NCBI GenBank assembly: GCA_963627135.1
Contig: CAVFZY010000020.1
Location: forward strand, 1 to 64,000
Direction of reading: 5' to 3'
Source: CAG-103 sp963627135
GTDB lineage: Bacteria; Bacillota; Clostridia; Oscillospirales; Oscillospiraceae
DNA: 64,000 nt
Shown one piece after another: positions 40,306-49,383 of the stretch (positions are counted from its first letter, which is position 1; each line of letters begins with the position of its first letter). Both the position numbers and the translations under genes were made by a program. Below the pieces are notes generated by a model. It made no database searches, was not told the origin of the DNA, and was given only the letters and a program-made list of their open reading frames with translations.

Positions 40306-40806
40306 TCACCCCTTCATCTGCTGCTCGAGTTCCTCGGGAGAGAGCATCCGGATGGCCTTGTCAATGAACAGAACACCGTCGAGATGGTCGATCTCGTGGC
40401 AGAAAGCACGCGCCGTCAGGCCGCGGCCCTGGATCTCGAACCATTCGCCGTGACGGTCCTGCGCGCGGACCTTCACGTAGTCCGGGCGCTGGACGATGCC
40501 GAACTCGTTTGGGATGCTCAGGCAGCCCTCAGCGCCGGTCTGCTCCCCGTCCGTCTCCACAATCACGGGGTTGATGAGCTCGATCATATACTCTTCTTCA
40601 TCGTCCGGGACGTTCGTCTCGAGCACGATGACGGCACGGCGCAGCACACCAACCTGCGGCGCGGCAAGGCCGACGCCGTTGGACTCCGCCAGCGTCTGGC
40701 GCATATCGTCGAGCAGTAGGTGCAGCCGGGGGTTAAAATCCTTGACCTCATGGCAGTGCTTGCGCAGCTGCGGGTCACCGTTTTTGAGAATTATTCTTGT
40801 TGCCAT
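40306..40806 (-). CDS. def: Peptide deformylase
   Basis: This metal-dependent enzyme removes the formyl group from nascent proteins. It has 166 residues and all three motifs: GVGLAAPQVG (about 44), EGCLSIPN (about 93) and HEIDHLDG (about 135), which supply the Cys and two His metal ligands and the catalytic Glu. It is paired with fmt, with which it forms a functional cycle. Confidence 0.97.
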   Translation of the reverse strand: MATRIILKNGDPQLRKHCHEVKDFNPRLHLLLDDMRQTLAESNGVGLAAPQVGVLRRAVIVLETNVPDDEEEYMIELINPVIVETDGEQTGAEGCLSIPNEFGIVQRPDYVKVRAQDRHGEWFEIQGRGLTARAFCHEIDHLDGVLFIDKAIRMLSPEELEQQMKG

Positions 40807-40820
40807 AGCGTATCTCTCCT

Positions 40821-43274
40821 CTAATCCAGCGGATTGTCATCAGCAAAAACGGTGACATCGCGGAATGATTTTTCTGTGTTGCAGTACATGACGATGTTCG
40901 CTGCCGCGCGGCGCACCGCCTTGCTCTGATTGCAGTAAAGCGTGACACGGTAGCGATAGCGGTTGTTCATGCGCACGACCGGAAGCGGTGCCGGGCCGAG
41001 CACCTCCGCGCGCTCTCCGATCGTCTGGCGGAAGTAATCTCGGATATAGGCACAGCAGCGCACGACCGCATTTTCCTGTGCACCGGAGACCGTGACGGCC
41101 AGCACCTCGCTGAACGGCGGCGTGCCGTTGAGCCGCCGGAGCCGGATCTCCGAGCGGTAAAACGCGTCGTAATCCTGCCGCGCCGCCTGTTGGATGGTTT
41201 CGTTCGCGGGCGTGAACGTCTGAATGACGGCCCGGCCGGGCGCGTCGCCGCGGCCGCTGCGGCCGATGACCTGTGTGATGAGCGAAAATGTGCGCTCATT
41301 GGCGCGGTAATCCCCAACGTACAGGCTCTGGTCGGCGTTGAGCACACCGACAAGCGTGACATTTTCAAAATTCAGCCCCTTCGTGATCATCTGCGTGCCG
41401 ATCATGATGGGGATGCGCTCGCGCGCAAAGCGCTGCAGCAGCGCCTCGTGCGTGCCGGCCATGGCGATGGCGTCGGCATCCATGCGCAGCGTCTCCACGC
41501 TGGGAAACAGCGCGTGCAGGTCTGCCTCAATGCGCTCCGTCCCGTCACCGAGAAAGCGCAGTTCCCCGCCGCAGACCGGGCACTGCGGGTCGACCCGCAG
41601 CCGGTAACCGCAGTGGTGGCAGATGAGCATTTGGTTACCCTGGTGATACGTCAGGCTGACGCTGCAGTTCGGGCACGAATAGGTTGCGCCGCACTCAGCG
41701 CAGGTGACGATCTTGCTCGCGCCGCGCCGGTTGAGAAACAGGATACTCTGCTCGCCGCGGCGAAGATTCTCCTCCAGCTCGCCATAGAGCACGGAGCTGA
41801 TGGAGCCGGCATTACCGTTGCGCAGTTCCTGCTTCATGTCGGCGATGATGACGTCCGGCAGCTTGCGGGCGTTGAACCGGTCCGGCAGCGTGAAGAAATG
41901 ATAGCGCCCGGTCTCGGCGTAATAGCGGCTGACGACGTCCGGCGTCGCCGAACCGAGCAGCAGCAGCGCGCGGTGCTGGGCGCAGCGGAACTTTGCCACA
42001 TCGCGCGCATGGTAGCGCGGCGTGCTCTCGGACTTATAGGTGTCCTCCTGCTCCTCGTCGATAATGAGCAGACCGAGATCCTGCACGGGGGCAAAGACCG
42101 CGCTGCGCGTGCCGACGACGACGCGCGCGAGGCCCGCGCGGATGCGTTTCCATTCGTCATAGCGCTCCGAGAGCGGCAGGCCGCTATGCAGAACGGCGAC
42201 CGTGTCGCCGAAATAGGCGGAAAATGCCTCGATCATCTGCGGCGTCAGCGAGATCTCCGGCACAAGCAAGATCGCACCCTTCCCCGCCGCAAGTGCCTGC
42301 GCGATCAGGTGCAGGTAGACTAGCGTCTTGCCGCTGCCGGTCACACCGAAGAGCAGCGCCGCCTGCGCGTCCGGTGCGCACAGCAGCGCCTGCAGACCGG
42401 AAAACACCTGCTCCTGCACCGGCGTCAGCGCCGGGATCGGCTGCGGCTGCCCGGTATAGTGCACCGGGCGGCGAAAATAGGGCTCAGTGTCGATGCGCAC
42501 GATTCCCTGCTGCACGAGCGTTTTCATGGTGCTTCTCGGTGCGCCGGTGAACTGGCACACTTCATTGGCCGACGCACGACCGATCGTGCACAGCAGTTCG
42601 AGAATGGCGACCTGGTGCGGTGCGCGCCTGCGGCGGCGGATCTCCTCCTGCGCCTCTTCCAGCGGGACAGCCAGGCTGGCATACTCCAGCTGCTTGTCGC
42701 GCATGACACGCGTCTGCGTTCCCTCTACGGTCAGGAATTTCTGCTGCACAAGCCAGTGCAGGGCGGCTGTCGGGTCTTTGCCGCCAAACGCCGTCTGCAG
42801 CGCATCCAGCGGGCAGCGGCCGCCATGCTCCAGTACCGTCTCCAACGCCAGACACCGCTGCTTCGACCGGCCGCACCGGGCCAGCGCCGCGGCCGTATCC
42901 AGCTCCGGCACCACACAGTAGACCGTGCTGACCCGGTACCAGACGCCGGCGGGCAGGATCGCGTGCAGCGCATCATAGATCGTGCAGAAAAAGCGGTCAT
43001 GCATCCAGACGGCCAGGCGGATCAGCTCCGGCGAGAGGATCGGTTCGGGGTCAAGCTGGCGCGTGATGGGCTTGAGCTTTGGGTCATCCTCCGCCTCGCC
43101 CAGCGCAAGCACCATGCCCTCGCACGGGCGGTTCCCGCGCGAAAACGGCACCATGACGCGGCAGCCGGGGCGGAGCGTGTCCGCCAGCGGCTGCGGGATC
43201 TTATACGTATACGGTCGGTCAAACGCAAATGTTGCAGCCAGAACGGCGACTTTTGCGACCGGGATCTGTAGCAT
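40821..43274 (-). CDS. priA: Primosomal replication restart helicase PriA
   Basis: The 817-residue superfamily 2 helicase reloads replication at stalled forks. The DNA-binding N-terminus is followed by Walker A GVTGSGKT (about 313), a Walker B variant DEEQ where DEEH is common, and helicase motifs LGSATP and GTQMITKGLNFENVTLVG. The zinc-binding insert CAECGATYSCPNCS...CHHCG...CPVCG is complete. It lies between rpoZ and def, as in many Firmicutes. Confidence 0.97.
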   Translation of the reverse strand: MLQIPVAKVAVLAATFAFDRPYTYKIPQPLADTLRPGCRVMVPFSRGNRPCEGMVLALGEAEDDPKLKPITRQLDPEPILSPELIRLAVWMHDRFFCTIYDALHAILPAGVWYRVSTVYCVVPELDTAAALARCGRSKQRCLALETVLEHGGRCPLDALQTAFGGKDPTAALHWLVQQKFLTVEGTQTRVMRDKQLEYASLAVPLEEAQEEIRRRRRAPHQVAILELLCTIGRASANEVCQFTGAPRSTMKTLVQQGIVRIDTEPYFRRPVHYTGQPQPIPALTPVQEQVFSGLQALLCAPDAQAALLFGVTGSGKTLVYLHLIAQALAAGKGAILLVPEISLTPQMIEAFSAYFGDTVAVLHSGLPLSERYDEWKRIRAGLARVVVGTRSAVFAPVQDLGLLIIDEEQEDTYKSESTPRYHARDVAKFRCAQHRALLLLGSATPDVVSRYYAETGRYHFFTLPDRFNARKLPDVIIADMKQELRNGNAGSISSVLYGELEENLRRGEQSILFLNRRGASKIVTCAECGATYSCPNCSVSLTYHQGNQMLICHHCGYRLRVDPQCPVCGGELRFLGDGTERIEADLHALFPSVETLRMDADAIAMAGTHEALLQRFARERIPIMIGTQMITKGLNFENVTLVGVLNADQSLYVGDYRANERTFSLITQVIGRSGRGDAPGRAVIQTFTPANETIQQAARQDYDAFYRSEIRLRRLNGTPPFSEVLAVTVSGAQENAVVRCCAYIRDYFRQTIGERAEVLGPAPLPVVRMNNRYRYRVTLYCNQSKAVRRAAANIVMYCNTEKSFRDVTVFADDNPLD

Positions 43275-43327
43275 CTGCGCGCCCCCTCTCCGAAAAAATC
43301 AGGCGGGTACTGCCCGCCTGAAAGCGA

Positions 43328-43525
43328 TTATTCCTTGTGCACGACCTGAAGGCGGCCGTCATACACCTCGTCGATCGCCATGGAAACCGGTTTGGTATCC
43401 AGCGGCTCTCCAGCAGCCTGTGCGGCAGCGGCAATATTGCGCGCACGGCGTGCGACCAGGTTCACCAGCAGATAGCGGCTGCCTGCCTTGGCAGCCAGCT
43501 CGCTCATGGGGGGATAGAGCATCAT
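43328..43525 (-). CDS. rpoZ: DNA-directed RNA polymerase omega subunit
   Basis: The 65-residue protein has the omega core: SRYLLVNLVARRARNIAA followed by KPVSMAIDEVYDGRL. Omega helps assemble and stabilise the beta-prime subunit. Its ATG overlaps the gmk stop (ATGA), with GAGGTG upstream, and gmk-rpoZ is a conserved pair. A second ATG directly after the first is also possible. Confidence 0.93.
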   Translation of the reverse strand: MMLYPPMSELAAKAGSRYLLVNLVARRARNIAAAAQAAGEPLDTKPVSMAIDEVYDGRLQVVHKE

Positions 43526-44133
43526 TTTTCAAGCACCTCTGTAAAATAATTTTTCCGATCGGGATAGCGGCAGCACTCTGCCGTGATGATGGCGTCGAGC
43601 TCTTTGGCCGCAACATCGGGATCGTCATTGATGACGATGTAATCATATGTATACGCCAGCGCACATTCGCGGCGCGCCTGCGCCAGACGCTCGCAGATCT
43701 TCTGCTCATCGTCCGTGTGCCGGCCGCGCAGACGGCGCTCCAGCTCCGCCAGAGAAGGCGGCATCATGAACACGCGGATCGCGTCCGGCCGGTTTTCGGA
43801 GATCTGGTGCACGCCCTGCACGTCAATGTCCAGCAGGACATGCATGCCCTCGGCGCAGCGCCGCTCAACATAGCTCTTTGGCGTGCCGTAGCAGTTGCCG
43901 ACATATTCGGCGTGCTCCAGCAGCTCGTCCGCCGCGACCATAACATCAAACGCGGCGCGCGTGACGAAAAAATAATCCTTTCCGTCCACCTCGCCGGGGC
44001 GCGGGTCGCGCGTCGTGGCCGAAACGGAAAAACACACGTCATCCCGCAGGCACATCAGCCGGGCGATGACCGTGCTCTTTCCGGTGCCGGATGGCCCGGA
44101 GATCAGGATCAGTTTCCCTGTCTGGTGGTTCAT
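43522..44133 (-). CDS. gmk: Guanylate kinase
   Basis: The enzyme makes GDP from GMP and ATP. It has 203 residues. The P-loop is GPSGTGKST (about 13), followed by SATTRDPRPGEVDGKDYFFV for GMP binding, YGTPKSYV and LDIDVQG. It overlaps remA by four bases upstream and rpoZ by four bases downstream. Confidence 0.97.
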   Translation of the reverse strand: MNHQTGKLILISGPSGTGKSTVIARLMCLRDDVCFSVSATTRDPRPGEVDGKDYFFVTRAAFDVMVAADELLEHAEYVGNCYGTPKSYVERRCAEGMHVLLDIDVQGVHQISENRPDAIRVFMMPPSLAELERRLRGRHTDDEQKICERLAQARRECALAYTYDYIVINDDPDVAAKELDAIITAECCRYPDRKNYFTEVLEK

Positions 44134-44393
44134 GTCGCGTCTCCTCCGGTTTCCAGATCTGTGACCTCTACACGGGCCTGCACCGCATCCGGCGGCAGCG
44201 CCGAGAGCACTGCATGGCCGGTGTCCATGATGAGGACGGCCTGCGTCTTTCGGCCATAGGTCGCATCGATAAGCATGCCGATCTCGCGGCTATCCTGCAC
44301 GATGCGCTTGATGGGGGCGGAATCTGGACTGACGACAGCCAGCAGCCGCTCCGCGGAAACATAGTTTCCGTATCCGATGTTGATGAGTTTCAA
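44130..44393 (-). CDS. remA: RemA-family regulator (DUF370)
   Basis: The 87-residue protein begins MKLINIGYGNYVSAERLLAVVSPDSAPIKR and includes ATYGRKTQAVLIMDTGHAVLSAL, matching RemA, the ring-forming DNA-binding regulator of biofilm matrix and osmoprotection genes in B. subtilis. The conserved yicC-remA-gmk-rpoZ order supports the call. The regulon here is unknown. Confidence 0.93.
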   Translation of the reverse strand: MKLINIGYGNYVSAERLLAVVSPDSAPIKRIVQDSREIGMLIDATYGRKTQAVLIMDTGHAVLSALPPDAVQARVEVTDLETGGDAT

Positions 44394-44405
44394 GCTCGCT
44401 GCTCC

Positions 44406-45284
44406 TTACTCGATGTTCTGAATCTGCTCACGGATCTTCTCGATCTCGGACTTGAGGTCCACGACCACCTTTGCGATGTCCGCATTCTGGCACTTGGAGC
44501 CGATGGTGTTTGCCTCGCGGTTGAACTCCTGAATGAGGAAGTCCGCCTTGCGGCCGACCGGGGATCCAGACTCCAGCATCTGGCGCAGCTGCGCAATGTG
44601 ACTGCGCAGACGCACCGTCTCCTCATCGACGGCAACGTGGTCGGCATAGATCGCAGCCTCGGCAATGATGCGCGACTCGTCAATATCGGCCGCGGCGAGT
44701 ACTGCCTCAAGCTTCTGGCGCAGGCGCGCCTCATAGGCCGCGGCCGTCTCGGGGGCGGCCGTCTCCACGCGCGTCACCAGCGACTCGACGTGCGCGAGCT
44801 TCTCCTCCACATCGGTGCGGAGCTTCGCGCCCTCGCGCTCGCGCATCTGGTCATAGTCAGAGAGCGCCTGCTGCGTCAGCATGACCAGGCCGGCGCGGAT
44901 CTTGTCCTGATTCGCCTCCGCCTTTTCCACGGACAGAATGTCCGGAAAGTGCATGAGCGACATGAGCGACATGTCGTTTTTCAGGTCGTAGCGCACGGCG
45001 AGCGTGTTGAGCGTGTCGATATAGGCGCGCAGCAGCGGCTCGTTCACGTGCAGGACGGTATCTTCCGCCTGTGAGGAATCGATCGTGACAAACACATCCA
45101 GCTTGCCGCGGCTGACGTGCTGCTGGATGGTGGACTTGACCGCGTCCTCCGCGAAGAGGAAGTTGCGCGGCATGCGCACAGCAATGTCCAGATAGCGGTT
45201 ATTGACGCTCTTGAGCTCCACCATGACGTCCAGGCCCTCGACGACGCCCTTTGCGCCGCCGTAGCCGGTCATACTTCTTATCAT
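44406..45284 (-). CDS. YicC/YloC-family endoribonuclease
   Basis: The 292-residue protein starts IRSMTGYGGAK and ends with the conserved acidic region GRKADFLIQEFNREANTIGSK. YicC proteins are now regarded as RNases, and in E. coli one degrades the sRNA RyhB. The middle is helical and charged. It precedes remA by 12 bases in the usual order. Confidence 0.94.
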   Translation of the reverse strand: MIRSMTGYGGAKGVVEGLDVMVELKSVNNRYLDIAVRMPRNFLFAEDAVKSTIQQHVSRGKLDVFVTIDSSQAEDTVLHVNEPLLRAYIDTLNTLAVRYDLKNDMSLMSLMHFPDILSVEKAEANQDKIRAGLVMLTQQALSDYDQMREREGAKLRTDVEEKLAHVESLVTRVETAAPETAAAYEARLRQKLEAVLAAADIDESRIIAEAAIYADHVAVDEETVRLRSHIAQLRQMLESGSPVGRKADFLIQEFNREANTIGSKCQNADIAKVVVDLKSEIEKIREQIQNIE

Positions 45285-45304
45285 TGGTTCTTACCTTTCT
45301 TATC

Positions 45305-45715
45305 TCATGATTCCCGGATCTGAATAATCTCAAAAGTAATGGGGCTGGCTTTCTTCCTGCGCTGATAGACGACATTGAACGCCACGCCGAGCGCAAAGAA
45401 ACCAAAGCCGATCAAGACACAGCCGCCCTCGCCCCAGCCGAGCGCGCTGCCGATGGCATACCCCAGAAACAGCAGCACAAACGGCACCAGATACAGCAGC
45501 ACCGCTGCGCCGAGCACATCCGACGTCTTGCTCTCGATGACGACCTTCTGACCCGGCAGCGCCGAGATCTTATTGACCGCCTCGGCACGGATGCGGTTCT
45601 GGAACACGCACGCCTCGCACGACTCACACGTGCCGCCGCAGGCCGTGCCGCGCTCCACTTCCACCTCCGCCACATGGCGGCTGACCAGCTTGGTCACCAC
45701 AGCATCCTGCGTCAT
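45305..45715 (-). CDS. RseC/MucC-like membrane protein
   Basis: The 136-residue protein has an N-terminal part with four Cys (ACGGTCESCEAC, about 25-36), two membrane helices (about 68-88 and 94-114) and a short basic end. This is the SoxR-reducing/RseC pattern, where relatives belong to redox or electron-transfer systems. The role in Firmicutes is not known; no rnf genes are adjacent. ATG at 45715 follows GGGAGGG. It lies between cdaR and yicC. Confidence 0.85.
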   Translation of the reverse strand: MTQDAVVTKLVSRHVAEVEVERGTACGGTCESCEACVFQNRIRAEAVNKISALPGQKVVIESKTSDVLGAAVLLYLVPFVLLFLGYAIGSALGWGEGGCVLIGFGFFALGVAFNVVYQRRKKASPITFEIIQIRES

Positions 45716-45719
45716 GGTA

Positions 45720-46970
45720 TCACCCTCCCGTAAAATGCACATTCACGACGTACTCCCCAATCGCACCGGCGTTGGAGAAGCCGTCCACATAGACCTTGGC
45801 CGGCACGGAGACCGTACCGCTCGTGGCCTTATAGTTTGTCAGATCGACGACCACGCGCACATTGTCCGCCGTGATCTGCGAGATCGTATCCGCCGGCGCG
45901 CGCACGGTCACATCCAGCGATGTCGTCGTGATCTCCACGTTCCGGTTTGTGCCGGTCGTTGTGATATTCGTCGCCGTGATCTTTTCCGTCTCCAGCCCGC
46001 GGACGGAGATGCTTACCGTCGCCTCCGTGACACCGCTGAGATTGCGCAGGTCATTCCCCAGGGGGATCGTGACCGTCGCCTCATACGATGTCGCAAAGCT
46101 CGACAGATCGACCGTTGCGACGACGATCTGGTTGAGCTTTTGCAGCACCGTCGTGTCACCCGCGACCTGGATGCTCTTCGGCTCGATCTCGACAACGCAG
46201 TTGTCCTCCGTCGCCCCGGCGCCGCTGACCAGCGAGACCGTCAGCGGCAGATCCTTGTTCATCAGCACCGGCATCGACACGCTGACCGTGTCATAGTTGC
46301 CGGAGATCTCTTTTGGCTTGAGCTTATTGCCGTCCTTATCCAGCAGGACATACGGGCAGTTGGTCGGCTCAATGGACTTGTCCAAGTCCGTGCGCGTGAC
46401 ATAGACGCAGATGCTGTCCACCGCATCGAGCTCCTCCTGTGGACCGTAAAGCGTGATGGACGACGGCTCCACCTGGATCGGTTCCGCCGTGTAGCCGTCT
46501 TTGACGCTGCCGGTGAACACGCCCTTGACCTCAAGCGTCTTGTTGGCCTCCTGCACGACGGAGAAACTGATGGTCTCCGGCGATTTGCTCAGGACGGTGA
46601 TGCTGCTCTTATCGACATTGGTCGGGTACTGCAGCGAATAGCTCACCTGCATCTCACGCGCCTGCGAGATGCCGGACACATCAATGACCGCCGACAGGTC
46701 CGCAGAACTGAGGTTGCCGAGCACGCGCCGCGTCCCCTTGAGGCGCACGGAGACCGTTTCCGCGTCAGCATCCGTCACGATCAGGCCGCGCGCGGCGCGC
46801 AGATCATCCGCGCCCTGATACACGACCTTGACATTGGAAAACGTCATCTCGATCGTCGTCTCCTCCGTAGACATGATATACGTCCACAGCAGGAACGATG
46901 CCAGCAGCGAAATGATGATCCAGAAGGCCTTACTGCTGACTATTTTGTTGATCGTCGTCTTTTTTGTCAT
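45720..46970 (-). CDS. cdaR: CdaA regulator CdaR (YbbR domains)
   Basis: The 416-residue protein has an N-terminal membrane anchor (about 15-32) and about four extracytoplasmic YbbR repeats. It binds CdaA and modulates c-di-AMP synthesis. The gene starts inside cdaA, a 41-base overlap, and is followed within five bases by the RseC-like gene. The common third partner glmM is not in this window. Confidence 0.93.
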   Translation of the reverse strand: MTKKTTINKIVSSKAFWIIISLLASFLLWTYIMSTEETTIEMTFSNVKVVYQGADDLRAARGLIVTDADAETVSVRLKGTRRVLGNLSSADLSAVIDVSGISQAREMQVSYSLQYPTNVDKSSITVLSKSPETISFSVVQEANKTLEVKGVFTGSVKDGYTAEPIQVEPSSITLYGPQEELDAVDSICVYVTRTDLDKSIEPTNCPYVLLDKDGNKLKPKEISGNYDTVSVSMPVLMNKDLPLTVSLVSGAGATEDNCVVEIEPKSIQVAGDTTVLQKLNQIVVATVDLSSFATSYEATVTIPLGNDLRNLSGVTEATVSISVRGLETEKITATNITTTGTNRNVEITTTSLDVTVRAPADTISQITADNVRVVVDLTNYKATSGTVSVPAKVYVDGFSNAGAIGEYVVNVHFTGG

Positions 46971-47844
46971 GTTGTTTCTCCCGACGAAGCGGATTAAGTT
47001 TCTTCACGAAATCGACAAAGGTGTCCCATCGTCTGCGCTGCTGCGCTTCCGCCGGCAGCAGTTCGCTGCGGAGGATCGCCTCAAACGTCTCCGGAGAGAG
47101 GCGGCGCTTGAGCATGCCATCCACGGCAATGGAAATACCGCCGGTCTCCTCGGACACGATCACGATCACGGCATCCGAATGCTCGCTCATACCGATGCCC
47201 GCACGGTGACGCGTCCCGAGATCCGGGCTAAGGTTCGTGTTGCTCGTTAGCGGCAGGACGCAGCCAGCCGCCGCGATGCGGCCGTCCCGGATCACGACCG
47301 CGCCGTCATGCAGCGGGGCCTTGGGATAGAAAATGTTCTTGAGCAGTTCCGCCGTCACGTCCGAATTGATCGTGGTGCCGCTGCGCATCTGCTCATCGAG
47401 CGTCACACTGCGCTCAAAAACGATGAGCGCGCCGGTCTTGGTCGCCGACAGCTGCGTACAGGCAGCAATGGTCTGCGAAATGACGTTGTCCATGCCCAGC
47501 GTCTCAAGCGGTTTTGACCCGAAACTCGGGAGCGCCTTGCTGCCCATGCGCTCGAGCAGGCGGCGCAGCTCCGGCTGAAAGATGATGACGAGCGCGATCA
47601 GGCCAAGCTCGACCGTCTTTTGCAGGATGCGGTTGAACATCGTCAGCTTCAGCACACCCGACAGCCACAGAGCGACCAGGATCAGCAGAACGCCCTGCGC
47701 CAGACGATACGAATTCGTCTTGCGGATGAGCATGATAACATTGTAAATCAGATAAGCGACGATCAGGATATCCACGATATCCGAAAACCGGATCGTGGAT
47801 ACCAGCATCGTCAGCTTTGCCCAGAAGGCTGCAAGTTGTGCCAT
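46930..47844 (-). CDS. cdaA: Diadenylate cyclase CdaA
   Basis: The enzyme makes cyclic di-AMP from two ATP. The 304-residue protein has three N-terminal membrane helices (about 20-80) and a DAC domain with the DGA motif in PLHDGAVVI (about 178) and the RHR motif in LGTRHRAGIGMSE (about 210). The tail is charged and ends in DDDQQNSQQ, encoded in the overlap with cdaR. It begins the long operon running to rsgA. Confidence 0.97.
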   Translation of the reverse strand: MAQLAAFWAKLTMLVSTIRFSDIVDILIVAYLIYNVIMLIRKTNSYRLAQGVLLILVALWLSGVLKLTMFNRILQKTVELGLIALVIIFQPELRRLLERMGSKALPSFGSKPLETLGMDNVISQTIAACTQLSATKTGALIVFERSVTLDEQMRSGTTINSDVTAELLKNIFYPKAPLHDGAVVIRDGRIAAAGCVLPLTSNTNLSPDLGTRHRAGIGMSEHSDAVIVIVSEETGGISIAVDGMLKRRLSPETFEAILRSELLPAEAQQRRRWDTFVDFVKKLNPLRREKQHDKKDDDQQNSQQ

Positions 47845-47909
47845 AAGCGTTTCCTCGGCTGTTGGTTTCCGTTTTGCAGGCGCAAAACGCCAATCTTATG
47901 AATTATAAT

Positions 47910-47938
47910 ATTATACCCTACAACCCCGCAGATTTCAA
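47910..47938 (-). promoter_or_regulatory. Sigma-A promoter of the cdaA-to-rsgA operon
   Basis: Minus-strand TTGAAA (47938-47933) and consensus TATAAT (47915-47910) are 17 nt apart, giving a leader of about 60 nt. Confidence 0.85.
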
Positions 47939-47951
47939 TACATAATCTGCA

Positions 47952-49073
47952 TCAATCCGCGCGCAGGATCTCATGAAACACATGCGCCGTGCGCGCGATC
48001 TCCGCGTCCGTGTTAAAGGGCGACAGGCTCAGGCGCACCGTGCCGGTCTCCAGTGTTCCGGCCGTGCGGTGCGCGACCGGCGCGCAGTGCAGCCCCGCAC
48101 GCACGGCAATGCCGTACTGTACAAGCTTCTGCGCCAGCAGTTCGCTGTCCATATCCCAGCAGCGGACGGACAGCACCGCCGTCTGGCACGCAGGGTCCGG
48201 CGATGCAAAGATCTCCAGCCGCGGCTCCGTGCGCAGCTGCGCCGTCAGGCGCTGCGCGAGCCGACGCTCCCGCCGCTCGATATTTTCGACGCCCTGCGCC
48301 GACAAATATCGGATCCCGGCGAGCAGCCCCGCAATGCCGGGGACATTGTGCGTCCCGGCCTCGAGCCGGTCAGGCAATTCTTCGGGCATATCCTGCAGCA
48401 CGCTCTGCGAGCCGGTGCCACCGCACAGCAGCGGCTTCGGCTGCACAAAGCACAGCAGGATGCCCGTGCCCTGCGGACCGAGCAGGCCCTTATGCCCCGG
48501 CATGGCCACAAACGCCGCACCGAGCGCCGCCGCGTCGAACGCGATACAGCCGGCCGCCTGCGAGGCATCCACGATCAACGGGACGCCCGCAGCAGCGCAA
48601 AGTTCCGCAATCTCCCGCACGGGCAGCAGATAGCCGAACACGTTCGACACCATCGTATACACGGCCGCCTTCGCACCCGGCAGTGCGCGCTGGAAGGCGC
48701 TGACCGCCGCCTCGGGATCGAAGAGCGGGCTCTCCGCCACGCGCACCTGCGCACACAGCGCATGGAGCGGGCGCGTGACGGAATTGTGCTCATAGCCCGA
48801 GATCACAACCGGATCACCGGGCAATACGAGCGAATGGATCGCGATATTGAGCGCGTGCGTCGCATTCATGGTGAACACGACGCGCTCCGGCTCCGGAACG
48901 CGAAACAGTTCCGCTGCCGCTTCTCTGCAGGCAAACACCGTGTCGGCCGCGCGCATGGCAGCGCTGTGGCCGCCGCGGCCGGGGCTCGCCATCGTGCGCA
49001 TGGCCGTGGCCGTGGCGCGCACCACCGACGGCGGCTTGAGCAGGCTCGTAGCCGCCGAGTCCAGATAGATCAT
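47952..49073 (-). CDS. Cysteine desulfurase-family aminotransferase (class V)
   Basis: The 373-residue PLP enzyme has MIYLDSAATS at the start, the PLP Lys in AMPGHKGLLGPQGTG (about 200) and the C-terminal GLHCAPVAHRT...GTVRLSLSPFNT, whose Cys would take sulfur or selenium. It resembles the branch found with DUF3343 proteins and selenium-dependent molybdenum hydroxylase genes, not classical IscS or SufS. It overlaps the DUF3343 gene by four bases. No scaffold gene is adjacent. Confidence 0.9.
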   Translation of the reverse strand: MIYLDSAATSLLKPPSVVRATATAMRTMASPGRGGHSAAMRAADTVFACREAAAELFRVPEPERVVFTMNATHALNIAIHSLVLPGDPVVISGYEHNSVTRPLHALCAQVRVAESPLFDPEAAVSAFQRALPGAKAAVYTMVSNVFGYLLPVREIAELCAAAGVPLIVDASQAAGCIAFDAAALGAAFVAMPGHKGLLGPQGTGILLCFVQPKPLLCGGTGSQSVLQDMPEELPDRLEAGTHNVPGIAGLLAGIRYLSAQGVENIERRERRLAQRLTAQLRTEPRLEIFASPDPACQTAVLSVRCWDMDSELLAQKLVQYGIAVRAGLHCAPVAHRTAGTLETGTVRLSLSPFNTDAEIARTAHVFHEILRAD

Positions 49074-49330
49074 ACTGTCACCTCCTGGTAAGTGCCATCT
49101 TCCAGCAGGCGATACACCTTCCCCCGCTGGATCGCTGCGCGGTCCAGGAGCGCCAGCGCACGAACCAGACGGGATTCATAAAGTTTGACGCAATAAGTAC
49201 ATCCGGTCTTTGAGATGCTTTGCGGCGCTTTGAGCACAGTGGCGGTAATGCCCGCGCGCTCGAGCACCTGCGATGACCGCTGTGCATAGGTCAGCGACCT
49301 GCACATGATCAGACAGTAGCGCTGCATCAT
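49070..49330 (-). CDS. DUF3343 (putative Se/S carrier-like) protein
   Basis: The 86-residue protein has the DUF3343 pattern: an N-terminal MCRSLTYAQRSSQVLERAG and CTYCVKLYES. The CxxC-type Cys pair could accept sulfur or selenium from the desulfurase encoded next to it, which it overlaps (ATGA). The carrier role is a family annotation, not proven. It follows ispF by 53 bases. Confidence 0.82.
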   Translation of the reverse strand: MMQRYCLIMCRSLTYAQRSSQVLERAGITATVLKAPQSISKTGCTYCVKLYESRLVRALALLDRAAIQRGKVYRLLEDGTYQEVTV

Positions 49331-49383
49331 GAGCTCCCTCCCACATCGTTATGCCTCATTCTATGCGGGAGCGGTGCGGGCGT

